NCBI GenBank assembly: GCA_041398965.1
Contig: JAWKTT010000024.1
Span: 1 to 64,000, forward strand
Direction of reading: 5' to 3'
Length of the DNA: 64,000 nucleotides
Source: JAWKTT01 sp041398965
Lineage (GTDB): Bacteria; Planctomycetota; Planctomycetia; Planctomycetales; Planctomycetaceae
The position numbers and the translations under genes are program-made. This document shows positions 8,903-18,324 of the stretch, one piece after another. The stretch's first letter is position 1. Each line of letters begins with the position of its first letter. The notes under the pieces are model-generated. The model did not search any database. It was not told the DNA's origin and saw nothing but the letters and a program-made list of their open reading frames with translations.

Positions 8903-10582
8903 ATGTCCGACAACGCTCCCAGCAAACTCGAAGTCATCAAAGACGCCAGCAATTATCTGCATGGCACCATCGCAGCCGATCTTCTCAGCGACGCCTCTTC
9001 CGTCCAGGAAGACAACGGGAATCTGCTGAAGTTTCATGGAACCTATCAGCAGGACGACCGAGACGATCGCAAGAACGCCGAAGGGAAACAATACTCGTTC
9101 ATGGTCCGCAGTCGCATTCCCGGAGGAAAGGTGACGGCCGCCCAGTTCCTGGCCGAACTCGACCTCGGAGACAACTACGCCAATGGGACCGTTCGTGTCA
9201 CAGACCGGCAGGGGTTTCAGCTTCATGGCGTGCTGAAGCATGACCTCAAGACGGTCATTCGGGGGATCAACGAGTCGAAACTCTCGACGCTGGCAGCTTG
9301 TGGAGATGTCTGCCGTAATTTTATGTGCTGCCCTGCTCCGATTCATAACTCTCCCGTCCGGGCCGAGATGCAGCGGTTGGCTGATGTGCTGGCCGATCAC
9401 TTTCGACCCCAAACCTCGGCTTATGCCGAAATCTGGCTGAAAGATGGCGAGACTTCTGAGCAGGTCCATGCGGTCGGCGAAGTTGTCGAGCCGATCTATG
9501 GGAAGTTTTATCTTCCTCGTAAGTTCAAGATGGGGATTGCTCTCCCCGAAGACAATTGCGTCGACATCTACACGCAAGACCTTGGCCTATTGGTCGTCGT
9601 CGAAGGGGACAAAATCATTGGGTACAACGTTCTCGTCGGCGGGGGGATGGGGATGACTCCCGCCAAGAAGAACACCTTCCCAGCCGTCGCGAAACGTCTC
9701 GCCTTCGTTACTCCAGACCAGGTTGTCGCTGTCTGTGAGGCGGTCGTGAAAGTGCAGCGAGACTTCGGCAACCGCAGCGATCGCAAGCTCGCCCGCATGA
9801 AATACCTCATTGCCGACTGGGGGCTGGAAAAGTTCAAGGCCAAGGTCGAAGAGTATTTCGGTCAGTCACTCCCCGAACCGCATCCGACAGACGTGACCGA
9901 TGTCGACGATCACATTGGCTGGCATGAACAGGGAGACGGTCGACTGTTCCTCGGGTTGAACATCGAGAATGGTCGAATTCAAGATGTCGGCAACTTCCGT
10001 CTGAAGTCGGCGTTGCGAGTGCTGCTCGCGAAGTATCCTGTCAACACTCGTCTGACGGCTCTGCAAGGGATGATCTTTTGTGACATCGAACCGTCACAGA
10101 AAAGCGACTTTGAAGCGATCCTGCGGGAACATGGCGTCCCTCTGCAAGAGGATATCACGTTGGCCCGTCGGTACGCCGTCGCCTGCCCGGCTCTGCCAAC
10201 GTGTGGGCTGGCCGTGACCGAAAGCGAACGGGTGATGCCCAGCGTGATGGACGATATCGACCGTGTGCTGGCCGAGCATGGAATGACGAACGAAAGGGTT
10301 GCTGTCCACATGACCGGCTGCCCTAACGGATGCGGTCGTCCCTACACGCCGGACGTCGGCCTTGTCGGCAAGGCTCGTGGCAAGTACACGATGTACCTCG
10401 GAGGGAACGCCCAAGGGACTCGCCTGGCGTTTCTGTTTCAGGATATGGTTCCGCAAGAGGAGATCGGCAACGTCCTCTCACCGATCATCGCCCAGTGGAA
10501 GTCAGACCGACAACCAGGCGAATCGTTCGGCGACTTCTGCCACCGCCTCGGGAAAGACTCCCTCACCACTGTCACCCCGTGA
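8903..10582 (+). CDS. assimilatory sulfite reductase haemoprotein (CysI-like)
   Basis: About 559 residues from ATG 8903 (MSDNAPSKLEV); the frame stays open to 8756 but the upstream part lacks family features. It belongs to the sirohaem/[4Fe-4S] nitrite and sulfite reductases and probably performs the six-electron reduction of sulfite to sulfide. Two ferredoxin-like halves are present. Cluster ligands are visible as Cys428 and Cys434 (ACPALPTCGLA) and Cys473 and Cys477 (GCPNGCGRP), which fits the C-x5-C ... C-x3-C pattern. The ACPALPTCGLA text is closer to CysI than to ferredoxin-nitrite reductase. No flavoprotein (CysJ) or cysH is in the window, so the electron donor is unknown. No strong ribosome site is visible. 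Confidence 0.88.
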   Translation: MSDNAPSKLEVIKDASNYLHGTIAADLLSDASSVQEDNGNLLKFHGTYQQDDRDDRKNAEGKQYSFMVRSRIPGGKVTAAQFLAELDLGDNYANGTVRVTDRQGFQLHGVLKHDLKTVIRGINESKLSTLAACGDVCRNFMCCPAPIHNSPVRAEMQRLADVLADHFRPQTSAYAEIWLKDGETSEQVHAVGEVVEPIYGKFYLPRKFKMGIALPEDNCVDIYTQDLGLLVVVEGDKIIGYNVLVGGGMGMTPAKKNTFPAVAKRLAFVTPDQVVAVCEAVVKVQRDFGNRSDRKLARMKYLIADWGLEKFKAKVEEYFGQSLPEPHPTDVTDVDDHIGWHEQGDGRLFLGLNIENGRIQDVGNFRLKSALRVLLAKYPVNTRLTALQGMIFCDIEPSQKSDFEAILREHGVPLQEDITLARRYAVACPALPTCGLAVTESERVMPSVMDDIDRVLAEHGMTNERVAVHMTGCPNGCGRPYTPDVGLVGKARGKYTMYLGGNAQGTRLAFLFQDMVPQEEIGNVLSPIIAQWKSDRQPGESFGDFCHRLGKDSLTTVTP

Positions 10583-10956
10583 CCTGCTGGGGTGACAAGG
10601 GTGTTTGCGTCTGCAGAAGAGGACACCGAAGAGGTCGCCGGGGGGCATCGTGAGCCGCAAGTCGCTAGCCGCCGGTGAATGCGGGAGTCTGCGCTTCGTG
10701 CTCTCGCGCCTCTCCTCGGTTTTTGGTCAACGCCCCTTTGGGACATGGCCATCCGTCTGTCTTGGCCAACTTCCACCCGCGAACATCCGCCCAATCCGTG
10801 GCATCCGCGGTCCATCCGGAGTTGCCCAACGACTCCATCAAATCCGCAAGACTCCAAGCGTCGGTCTCAGTCGGCGCTTGCAAATGGGGGCAAAATCGGG
10901 GACGTTAGACTGCACCTTGGTCCCTGCCCTCTTGATGACACTCCGGGAGACTCCGC
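10583..10956. other. intergenic stretch without recognised gene
   Basis: 374 bases between the sulfite reductase and a small membrane protein. A GC-rich string near 10651-10683 (GAGCCGCAAGTCGCTAGCCG) resembles intergenic repeats common in Planctomycetes, but only one copy is seen here, so I do not call it a repeat. An open frame through 10605-11339 overlaps the next gene and has no family features. Confidence 0.4.
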
Positions 10957-11202
10957 ATGACTCGACTAATTTTTCTGATCTCGTTTGTGCTGACTGCGGG
11001 TCTGTACTTCATGGCCAACACTCGGGACGTCCTCGATCCGGCTGTAGGGAACGAAGTGGCACTCGGCTGGCGAAATCGTCTGCTCTGGGCGGTTCGACGC
11101 GATGGGGCGATCTTGCTGGGGGCCGGTCTCGTCGGCCTCGGTGCCTCCGCGTCACGTCCTATGACTCAACTCATCCCCTCGATCACTCCCCCCCGCACCT
11201 AG
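10957..11202 (+). CDS. small membrane protein, unknown
   Basis: An 81-residue protein with two hydrophobic segments: one at the N-terminus (LIFLISFVLTAGLYFMA) and one near residues 50-68 (GAILLGAGLVGLGASAS). A GGGAGA ribosome site lies 6-8 bases before ATG 10957, which supports a real gene. No family is recognised. It stands alone between the sulfite reductase and rdgB genes on the same strand. Confidence 0.5.
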   Translation: MTRLIFLISFVLTAGLYFMANTRDVLDPAVGNEVALGWRNRLLWAVRRDGAILLGAGLVGLGASASRPMTQLIPSITPPRT

Positions 11203-11457
11203 ACTCGTTCCCCAATGCTGTTCCGCACAAAGATTGGGGAGGTGTAGCCGACTTGAGGCTCCATCTCCCCCGTGATCGACGTGCTACTTCAGCTGGTGTC
11301 CCAACGGGGGAGAAGGAGATGTGGTTCAACCCTGATTGAAAGAATCGTGCCGAACGGTATTGTTTCGCACCCCCTACGACGGACATGGATGTCCCTCATA
11401 CGCATCCTAAGACAGCCTCAATCCTAAATTCCCAACTCTCCTCCCCTCTTATCGAAC

Positions 11458-12069
11458 ATGAAGAAGCCACTCCTTGTCCTCGCCAGTCGAAACCTTAAAA
11501 AGAGCGGCGAGATTCGGGAACTTCTCGACCCTTATGGTTTCCAGGTCGTTTCGGTCGCCGAGTTTCCGCAGATGGGAGAGGTGATCGAAGATGGCGATTC
11601 CTTTGCCGCGAATGCTGCTAAGAAGGCATCAGAGACCGCACTGACCCTCGGTCAGTGGGCCATCGGAGAAGACAGTGGGTTAATGGTCGACGCCTTGAAA
11701 GGGGCTCCCGGCATCTACTCGGCTCGGTATTCGGGCGAAGGGGCGACCGATGCCAGAAACAACGCCAAGCTGCTCCAAGAACTCGCGAATGTCCCTCCGG
11801 CCCGGCGAGGGGCACAGTACGTCTGCCATGTCGCCGTTGCGGACCCCGAGGGAAAGATTCGCCTGAGCTTCGAGGAGACCTGCCGCGGTCGCATCGCCGA
11901 CTCGCCAGCGGGTGAGAACGGTTTCGGGTATGATCCCTATTTCGTCATCCCTGAATATCACCTCTCGTTTGGACAACTGAGTCCTCTCGTCAAACGTTGC
12001 CTCAGCCACCGCTCCCGCGCCTTCCGACAACTCATCCCCCGATTGCTCTCGCTCTTTTCAGAAACTTAG
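11458..12069 (+). CDS. rdgB: RdgB/HAM1 non-canonical purine NTP pyrophosphatase
   Basis: A 203-residue enzyme that hydrolyses dITP, ITP and XTP to monophosphates and so keeps deaminated purines out of DNA and RNA. Family motifs are clear: ASRNLKKSGEIREL at the N-terminus (nucleotide binding), SFAANAAKKA, the catalytic region GEDSGLMVDALKGAPGIYSARY, and FGYDPYFVIPE followed by CLSHRSRAF. Length is usual. The region just before SHRSRAF reads LSPLVKRC where many homologues have a PEEKN-type sequence, a minor deviation. The start at ATG 11458 fits. There is no operon partner; the next gene begins 91 bases later. Confidence 0.94.
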   Translation: MKKPLLVLASRNLKKSGEIRELLDPYGFQVVSVAEFPQMGEVIEDGDSFAANAAKKASETALTLGQWAIGEDSGLMVDALKGAPGIYSARYSGEGATDARNNAKLLQELANVPPARRGAQYVCHVAVADPEGKIRLSFEETCRGRIADSPAGENGFGYDPYFVIPEYHLSFGQLSPLVKRCLSHRSRAFRQLIPRLLSLFSET

Positions 12070-12160
12070 TCATGCGAACCTTATGATTCTCCCCACAGAC
12101 CCAATATGTGGCTAAGAACTACTCACTCGAACATTTCGTCATCCTCTGAGGATATGCAAC

Positions 12161-13897
12161 ATGACTTACGCACTCCGACTACTAACACTTCTTTTGTTGA
12201 CCGTCTCCTGTGCATCGGCCGCTCCCCTGAACGACTATCCGGTGCATCCCGATAGTCTGCCGCAGGAGGGGGTTCCAAAGGGGGAGGTGAAGGGGCCGTT
12301 CGAGTGGAAGAGCAGCATCTTTCCGGGAACGGACCGTCAATATTGGGTGTATGTCCCACAGCAGTACAAGGCCGAGACCCCGGCCTGCGTCTTCATTTTG
12401 CAGGATGGGTTAGGACGAGCCAACGGTTGGAAAATCCCGACGGTGCTCGACAACCTGATTCACAAGGGGAAAGTCCCTGTGCAGATTGGGATCTTTATTT
12501 CCCCCGGAGTCGTTCCAGCGACGACAAAGCTGGCCCAACCTCGATTCAACCGCTCTTTCGAATATGATGCGATGGGGGACCGCTACTCTCGGTTTCTGCT
12601 CGAAGAAATCCTCCCCGAAGTGAGCAAGTCGTACAACCTCTCGACCAATCCAAACGACCGCTGCATCGGCGGGGCGAGTAGTGGGGCAATCTGTGCGTTT
12701 ACCGCAGCCTGGGAGCGGCCCGATCAATTTCGACGGGTCCTCTCGACCATCGGCACCTTTGTCGATTTGCGAGGTGGAGGGGAGTACGCCACCCTGATTC
12801 GTAAGTTTGAACCGAAGCCGATTCGCGTGTTCCTGCAAGATGGGTCGAACGACAACAACCTCTACGGCGGCGACTGGTTTAACGCGAATGAAGGGATGCT
12901 CTCGGCCCTCAAATACTCCGGGTACGATGTCAATCATGCCTGGGGCGAAGGGGGGCACGACGGGAAGCAATCAACCGCGATCATGCCGGACATTCTGACG
13001 TGGCTCTGGCGAGACTATCCCGCCCCGATCAAGCCCGGCATCGCTCCGAAACGACGCACCGACCTTGTCATCCCCGGCGAAGAGTGGCAACTCGTCAGCG
13101 AAGGGCATAAGTTTACGGAGGGCCCCACCGCAAATGAACAGGGGGAACTCTTCTTCACCGACATTCCGAACAACTGCATTCATAAGGTGTCGCTCGATGG
13201 CACGGTCTCTGTCTTTGCAGAAGAGACCGATGGAGCGAATGGCCTTCAGTTTGGCCCCGATGGACGCCTCTACGCCTGTGCTAACAAGGCGAAGGAAATT
13301 CGATGCTATGATCCTGATGGGACACGGCACTCCGTCGTCAGCGGACACGAATCAAACGACCTGATCGTCCTCCATGATGGCAACGGCTACTTCACCGACC
13401 CAGGGAATAAGAAGGTTCACTGGTTCGACTGGCGGACTGGCGAAGTGAACGAAGTCGACAGTGGTATCGAAGTGCCGAACGGTATTATCTGCTCTCCCGA
13501 CCAAACGCTCATCACCGTTTGCGACACGAAGGGACGCTTTACCTATGCCTTTCAACGCGACCCAAAAGATAACACCCTGAAGTACAAGCAGGAGTACGGG
13601 CACCTGCACGTCCCCGACAACACGCATCAAAGCGGAGCTGACGGCATGTGCGTCGACACCGAGGGCCGCATCTATGTGACGACTCGCCTCGGCGTGCAGG
13701 TGATGGACCAGCTTGGGCGGGTCCATCTGATCCTCACCAAGCCCGGCCCCGGCTGGCTCAGCAACGTCACCTTCGCCGGGCCCAACAAAGACATCCTCTA
13801 CGTTACCTGCGGTGAACGGGTCTTCAAGCGAAAGATCAAGGCCCAGGGAATCAACCCCGCCGCCCCCCCTGTCGCCCCCCCGAAACCGGGGCTATGA
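12161..13897 (+). CDS. secreted esterase / SMP-30-gluconolactonase fusion
   Basis: A 578-residue exported protein with two enzymes in one chain. Residues 1-20 are a signal peptide. Residues 40-280 form an alpha/beta hydrolase of the enterochelin-esterase/CE1 type, with the nucleophile elbow GGASSGA, an acid region DGSNDNN and a candidate His in GEGGHDGKQS. Residues 300-560 form a six-bladed SMP-30/gluconolactonase propeller (FTEGPTANEQGELFFTDIPN, ANGLQFGPDGRLYAC, VPNGIICSPDQTL). The fusion implies sequential hydrolysis of an ester and a lactone of a sugar acid outside the cytoplasm. A GAGG ribosome site precedes ATG 12161. Its stop lies 2 bases from the stop of the convergent glycosyltransferase, with no room for a terminator. 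Confidence 0.85.
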   Translation: MTYALRLLTLLLLTVSCASAAPLNDYPVHPDSLPQEGVPKGEVKGPFEWKSSIFPGTDRQYWVYVPQQYKAETPACVFILQDGLGRANGWKIPTVLDNLIHKGKVPVQIGIFISPGVVPATTKLAQPRFNRSFEYDAMGDRYSRFLLEEILPEVSKSYNLSTNPNDRCIGGASSGAICAFTAAWERPDQFRRVLSTIGTFVDLRGGGEYATLIRKFEPKPIRVFLQDGSNDNNLYGGDWFNANEGMLSALKYSGYDVNHAWGEGGHDGKQSTAIMPDILTWLWRDYPAPIKPGIAPKRRTDLVIPGEEWQLVSEGHKFTEGPTANEQGELFFTDIPNNCIHKVSLDGTVSVFAEETDGANGLQFGPDGRLYACANKAKEIRCYDPDGTRHSVVSGHESNDLIVLHDGNGYFTDPGNKKVHWFDWRTGEVNEVDSGIEVPNGIICSPDQTLITVCDTKGRFTYAFQRDPKDNTLKYKQEYGHLHVPDNTHQSGADGMCVDTEGRIYVTTRLGVQVMDQLGRVHLILTKPGPGWLSNVTFAGPNKDILYVTCGERVFKRKIKAQGINPAAPPVAPPKPGL

Positions 13898-13899
13898 CA

Positions 13900-15219
13900 T
13901 CAGCCCTCTTCCGGCATCGTGGCGAGCCGGAAGTCATTCAGGGCCTCGCGGCAGTGGGCTTCTAATGGGAGACTCATGTTCCAGCCGGAGCCATGTTGTC
14001 CGGGAGTCGAGTCGAAGCGGGTGTCGCCGAGCGTGAACTTCCCGGTGCAGCGATGCAGGAACAGGTTTTCGCATCGCTCGTCCTTTTGGTAGATCCCCTC
14101 GAAAATCGGTTGACTCATTTCACAAAGTCGACCGTAGGAAGTTCCAAGTTTCTTCCATGCGATGGGGAATGTGTCTTTGTCTCCCCAGATGATGTTGTAA
14201 GTAAAGTCGGCCTGGGCGTTGTAATGCAGGGCGAGCATCAGTTCGTTCCAGCAACGTTCGCGGTCGACTAGAAACTGTCCCGACTCTGCGGCGGCATCGG
14301 CAAACGGGTCGATGCCGAAAACATCGGTCTGATGCGGTTCCAGGAGACAGCGAGAACTTTCGATGTCGGGCCAGATCACACAGCCATGCTCGCGATAGGC
14401 TGACGTGTCGAAGAGATCGGAGGGATCCCGCAGGGGGTAACAGTCGGCATCGAGAAACAACAACTCCCGAAACGACGAGTAAGCCATCGCGTAGGCTTTG
14501 AGTTGCCAGCCTCGCCACCAGTTTCCCTGCAAGAATCGGAAGGGATGCCGTTGCACAAGGGCATCGGCATCGACGCAGCGAACCCCCAGTTCCTCGAACA
14601 ACGGACGGGCGACATCGTCCACTTCCCCATCGAGATGCCACAACTCCATCGGTAACTCGCAGCCGACATGCCGGACGATCCGGGCAGTGACATACGCCGA
14701 CGGAAGATACTTCCCTCCACCGACAATCACGATCCCTCTCTGCTGGTGATGAGGGACATAGGGTGAGGGATGGGCGACTCGTTCGTCAGCAAGATTGCGT
14801 TCTGCCTGTTGGACGTTTGGCCAAGTCCACCAACCTTGCGGCTGCGTCGTGGGGGGGAGGCGTCGATGCTCCATCGCCTGAGCGACGCTGAGCCGCGGTG
14901 TGAGAACAGGGAAAAGGTAGTCCTCGCAGCGACGACAGTCATCGTGTGTGACGTGACCATAGCGAGGATGCAGACAGACCGATTGCGGGGGGAATGTCCC
15001 GGCGACGGGAGTGCCCAGGTGTCGACAATTCGCTAAGTGAAAACGCAGTGGAGGAGTTGTTTGCGATTCAACTTCGGACTGACGATAGTTGCAGGTTCCA
15101 CATTCCCCCGGCCCGACCTGTGCCAGCCCCAATACCGCAGGAGCCAGACAGGTTCGCAAGCCGGGTTGAATGAGTTCTCCCCCATGCCCGCACAAGGGGA
15201 AATCACGAAGACCTTCCAT
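13900..15219 (-). CDS. glycosyltransferase, GT71/MNN1 mannosyltransferase-like
   Basis: A 439-residue protein. The C-terminal two thirds (about residues 160-430) resemble the MNN1-type alpha-mannosyltransferase fold: RGIVIVGGGKYLPSAY, MELWHLDGE, GWQLKAYAMAYSSFRELLFLDADCYPLRDP with the DxD metal site, and QSGQFLVDR-like text. The N-terminal about 100 residues contain many Cys and His (CGHG, CGTC, CRHLG, DDCRRCEDY), suggesting a small metal-binding module; its role is unknown. The start lies one base after the stop of the upstream Gly-linker protein, so the two are translationally coupled. No signal peptide is present, so it acts in the cytoplasm. Donor and acceptor cannot be read from sequence. 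Confidence 0.75.
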   Translation of the reverse strand: MEGLRDFPLCGHGGELIQPGLRTCLAPAVLGLAQVGPGECGTCNYRQSEVESQTTPPLRFHLANCRHLGTPVAGTFPPQSVCLHPRYGHVTHDDCRRCEDYLFPVLTPRLSVAQAMEHRRLPPTTQPQGWWTWPNVQQAERNLADERVAHPSPYVPHHQQRGIVIVGGGKYLPSAYVTARIVRHVGCELPMELWHLDGEVDDVARPLFEELGVRCVDADALVQRHPFRFLQGNWWRGWQLKAYAMAYSSFRELLFLDADCYPLRDPSDLFDTSAYREHGCVIWPDIESSRCLLEPHQTDVFGIDPFADAAAESGQFLVDRERCWNELMLALHYNAQADFTYNIIWGDKDTFPIAWKKLGTSYGRLCEMSQPIFEGIYQKDERCENLFLHRCTGKFTLGDTRFDSTPGQHGSGWNMSLPLEAHCREALNDFRLATMPEEG

Positions 15220-15220
15220 G

Positions 15221-15919
15221 CTACGCGGCTCGCACCTTGACGGAGGCTGGGACGCCGGGAAGCGGCGTCTCGGAGGCGAGGAACATTTCGTTCACGCCGA
15301 GTGGTTGCCACTCATTGGTGGGCAACTGGTACTCGAGTTGTGAATCGCCACATTGCAGAACAAGCTTAACGCTCGCCCCGTAGAGCCCTTCAAGGGAGAG
15401 GGAGATATCTGGTCCGGCAGTCCCGGATGGTTCGCTGGACCATTTCAGTCCGGGGTAATGCTGGGCGTCGAAAGCGAGTGGCCAATCCCCGTTCCAACTT
15501 GCCATCGGCCCCTTCTCGAAGCCTTTCACGTCGGCTGTGTAGGACTGAGCCGCCGTGTCGATGACGGAATACGCCACCAAGACCGGTTCGCCCCCTCCAC
15601 CACCACCGCCGCTACCACTTCCACTGCAAGGGCCGATGTCTTCGACAGTTTCAGGTGTGGCTGCAAACGCGACCTGCCAGACGAGACAATTCAAGGGGCC
15701 GGACGTGGGCCAATTGGCGTCGTGGATTGAAAACGGACCAATGTCATTTCCGGAATGTTTCCAAGAGATGCCGGTCGTGTGTTGCGGTATCTCAGTGGGT
15801 GGAGATGACCCATCATTCCAGACATAGGCAAACAGCATATCCGGAGGGTTGCTCCCACTCACAACTCCATGGATTGTCTGGGTGTCGGTGCAGTATTTTA
15901 AGTCGTCTAAATCGGCCAT
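15221..15919 (-). CDS. protein of unknown function with poly-Gly linker
   Basis: About 232 residues from ATG 15919 (MADLDDLKY); an upstream in-frame extension to 15973 is less likely. Two beta-rich halves flank a GSGSGGGGGGG linker around residues 110-122. The halves are rich in Trp, Ser and Pro, and the second half has jelly-roll-like text (LSLEGLYGASVKLVLQCGDSQLEYQL). There is no signal peptide and no known family. It lies 75 bases after the Ser/Thr kinase and one base before the glycosyltransferase on the same strand, which suggests a joint operon. It could be a glycosylation substrate, but nothing in the sequence proves this. Confidence 0.6.
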   Translation of the reverse strand: MADLDDLKYCTDTQTIHGVVSGSNPPDMLFAYVWNDGSSPPTEIPQHTTGISWKHSGNDIGPFSIHDANWPTSGPLNCLVWQVAFAATPETVEDIGPCSGSGSGGGGGGGEPVLVAYSVIDTAAQSYTADVKGFEKGPMASWNGDWPLAFDAQHYPGLKWSSEPSGTAGPDISLSLEGLYGASVKLVLQCGDSQLEYQLPTNEWQPLGVNEMFLASETPLPGVPASVKVRAA

Positions 15920-15994
15920 CGGGATTGACGCTCCTCTTGAACAGGTTGCATGACAATGGTGAAAACTTCGCAAGTCGGCAAACTCAAACGCCGT

Positions 15995-18106
15995 TTAATC
16001 TGAGATCGTTTGTACCGAGGGTGGAGCAGGGGGGAGAGCCACCGGCACCGCTGCATTTGGTTCCTTAAGTTTGACTGGGATGCGATTGATTCGGATATCC
16101 TGGAAGGTGACGTTGGCCCCCGAGGCACCAAACCCGTATTGACCGAAGGCTTCTGTGATGTATCGGTCATGGGGGTCGGGTTTCCGGTTCTTCCAAGCTT
16201 CAATGAGGTCGTTGAAGTCGTGATCATTGATCTGGCAACGGACAAGCTCTCCCCCATCGAATTCGACCCGCCAACGTTGACGCTCCATCATTTTCCGAGG
16301 TGGTTTCTCTACGATCGTATGGACATTTCCAGACATTTCTGGAAACTGGACTATGTTAAATTCGAGTCGGAGATTGTCTTGTCGATCAGAGTTTCGGACT
16401 TCATACTCGAGTGCCCCGTAACGAGAGTGCCCGGTCTCGCGATCGGTTTCGTAGCCGAACACAAGGGCAATGCGACGGGTGCGAGCTGAGGGGATTACGT
16501 CGAACTCCAGCGTAAGATTTTGCTGACTATAGTTACCCAGCATCGCCATGCTTGTCTTACCGTCGCTGGCGAGGCGAATGCTTTCTCCATCGTCGGCGAG
16601 CACCCAGTTGTATTCAAAGGGATAGAATCGCGAATTCAAGATGGAGGATTTTCCATCGAGTTGATCGAAAGGGACGACGTTTACAACTCCAGTCGGATTC
16701 GGTTGCGACACCACATTGTCGTCCGGACCCGGAACGGTTGAGACGAATGTTGAGGGTAGCGTTGACACCCGGCCCGGCTTCGTCAGCGTATGGACGGTCC
16801 ACGCGACGGAGACCAACAGCCCGCAGGCGATTACTCCGATGAGCAGGGGGAGATAGCCGATCGACTTTGCCGCAGGGGGGGGAGGAGTGATGCCGTGGCG
16901 AAATCGTTCGGCTAATGACCGCAACTCGGTCGCAACATCACGGGCACTCTGCGGACGATCCGCGACTTTCTTTTCCAGGCACCTCATCACCAGAGTTTCG
17001 ACCTCGACCGGGATCGCATCGTTCGTGCTCCGCATGGGCCAAGGGGCTTTGTGTTGAATCTGGTCTCGCCACTCTGTTGTATTGCGAGCTTTGAAGGGGA
17101 GACGACCAATGAGCATCTCGTACAGCACGACGCCCAAGCTGTAGATGTCGCTTCCTGGCCCAGCCAGATGGCTCTCGCCACGCACCTGCTCCGGAGGCAT
17201 GTACCCCCAGGTCCCCAATGTTGATGGGGCTTCGTCGAGTTGTTGCTCTTCCGTCACTGCCAAACCGAAGTCGGTCAGTGCCGGGTTCCCCTTGTCGTCT
17301 AAGAGAATGTTCGATGGCTTGATGTCGCGATGGACGATCCCCGCAGCGTGTGCCGCCTGCAAGGCGTCGGCAACTTTCGCTCCCGTTTCAAGGGCCTCAA
17401 CCAACGTCAGCGCGGCGATCTTCTCGTCCCTCAATCGAGCCGCCAGCGTCCCGCCGTTGAAGTATTCCGAAACGATATAACAGCAACTCCCCTCGTCACC
17501 AAAATCGTAGACCGTCACGATGCCGGGGTGCTTTAGCTGCGCAAGTTTTTTTGCTTCGTCATGAAACGTCTTGATGTTGCGAGCCGACTGGGGCTTGTCG
17601 GGACGCAGCCGCTTAAAGGCCACAACGCGACCGAGCGTTGAATCGATTGCTTTCCAAACCTCGCCGAAACCTCCAGTCCCGACCACGCTCAAGAGGTCGT
17701 ACTTCCCAATGCTGTGTACCGCTTTGGCGTCTGGCTGGCGCCGTTTCTTTGATTCCCCCTCGGCACCCTTGTTTGCCGGGGGCACGATAATCTCGGTCTC
17801 CCCGATCGAGATGCTGGCGGATTCCAGCATCGTACCGAACTCGTTACGCAGCAGTTCGATGTCGTCCGGGAAACGAGCCTGCAACTCGGAGACGAGGGGG
17901 TGCTCGCCCTGCCCAGCACGCCATTCGAGTTCGACCCCGACCAGTTCGACCAGCAGCCGCTGCCGAATCTCGGAAGCCACCTTAGAAAGGTACTCGTCCA
18001 ATACAGGTCTATCGCCAGATCGGAGCGCACCCTCGAAGTGATCGCACAACTGATCGACTTGATCTGCTGCTGACAGGTTTTCAATTCCATCAGGAAATGG
18101 AAGCAT
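15995..18106 (-). CDS. transmembrane Ser/Thr protein kinase with extracellular jelly-roll domain
   Basis: About 703 residues. ATG 18106 (MLPFPDGIEN) is chosen because an AAAGAGGG ribosome site precedes it; the frame is open to 18286. Residues 135-400 are a Hanks-type kinase domain: GTGGFGEVWKA, the lysine in VAFKRLRP, HRDIKPSNILLDD, DFGLA and GTWGYMPPEQ, so all catalytic residues are present. A single membrane span follows at about 415-437 (YLPLLIGVIACGLLVSVAW). Residues 495-680 form an extracellular beta-sandwich resembling the DUF1080/LamG type (LEFDVIPS, ALEYEVRN, WRVEFDGGELVRCQINDHDF). The layout is a receptor kinase. It heads the run kinase, Gly-linker protein, glycosyltransferase, and follows the MoxR system on the same strand. 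Confidence 0.9.
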   Translation of the reverse strand: MLPFPDGIENLSAADQVDQLCDHFEGALRSGDRPVLDEYLSKVASEIRQRLLVELVGVELEWRAGQGEHPLVSELQARFPDDIELLRNEFGTMLESASISIGETEIIVPPANKGAEGESKKRRQPDAKAVHSIGKYDLLSVVGTGGFGEVWKAIDSTLGRVVAFKRLRPDKPQSARNIKTFHDEAKKLAQLKHPGIVTVYDFGDEGSCCYIVSEYFNGGTLAARLRDEKIAALTLVEALETGAKVADALQAAHAAGIVHRDIKPSNILLDDKGNPALTDFGLAVTEEQQLDEAPSTLGTWGYMPPEQVRGESHLAGPGSDIYSLGVVLYEMLIGRLPFKARNTTEWRDQIQHKAPWPMRSTNDAIPVEVETLVMRCLEKKVADRPQSARDVATELRSLAERFRHGITPPPPAAKSIGYLPLLIGVIACGLLVSVAWTVHTLTKPGRVSTLPSTFVSTVPGPDDNVVSQPNPTGVVNVVPFDQLDGKSSILNSRFYPFEYNWVLADDGESIRLASDGKTSMAMLGNYSQQNLTLEFDVIPSARTRRIALVFGYETDRETGHSRYGALEYEVRNSDRQDNLRLEFNIVQFPEMSGNVHTIVEKPPRKMMERQRWRVEFDGGELVRCQINDHDFNDLIEAWKNRKPDPHDRYITEAFGQYGFGASGANVTFQDIRINRIPVKLKEPNAAVPVALPPAPPSVQTISD

Positions 18107-18324
18107 CGCAGGGCCCTCTTTTTGGAAAGCAAGCGCCAAGACAGCCCGTCTTGCGCGGTCCAACATCCTACTGTAGACCGACAGTCCATAAGAATGCAAA
18201 CGAATTCCCAGTAAACGGTACTCCGGTTCGTCGCGACTCGATGCACAGCCTCTTAGTCGGCGATGGCACGAGCGTGGCGACAGCAACCATTCCGCTGCTT
18301 GGCACAGCCGGCATCATGGGAAGG
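18107..18324. other. spacer between the MoxR system and the kinase
   Basis: 218 bases. The kinase frame remains open here on the minus strand but has no family features. No terminator hairpin with a T-run is visible, so read-through from the MoxR operon into the kinase gene is possible. Confidence 0.35.

Noticed and set aside
10605..11339. 244-codon frame on the plus strand
   Set aside because: It overlaps the small membrane protein, which has its own ribosome site, and its composition is Arg/Ser-rich without domains.
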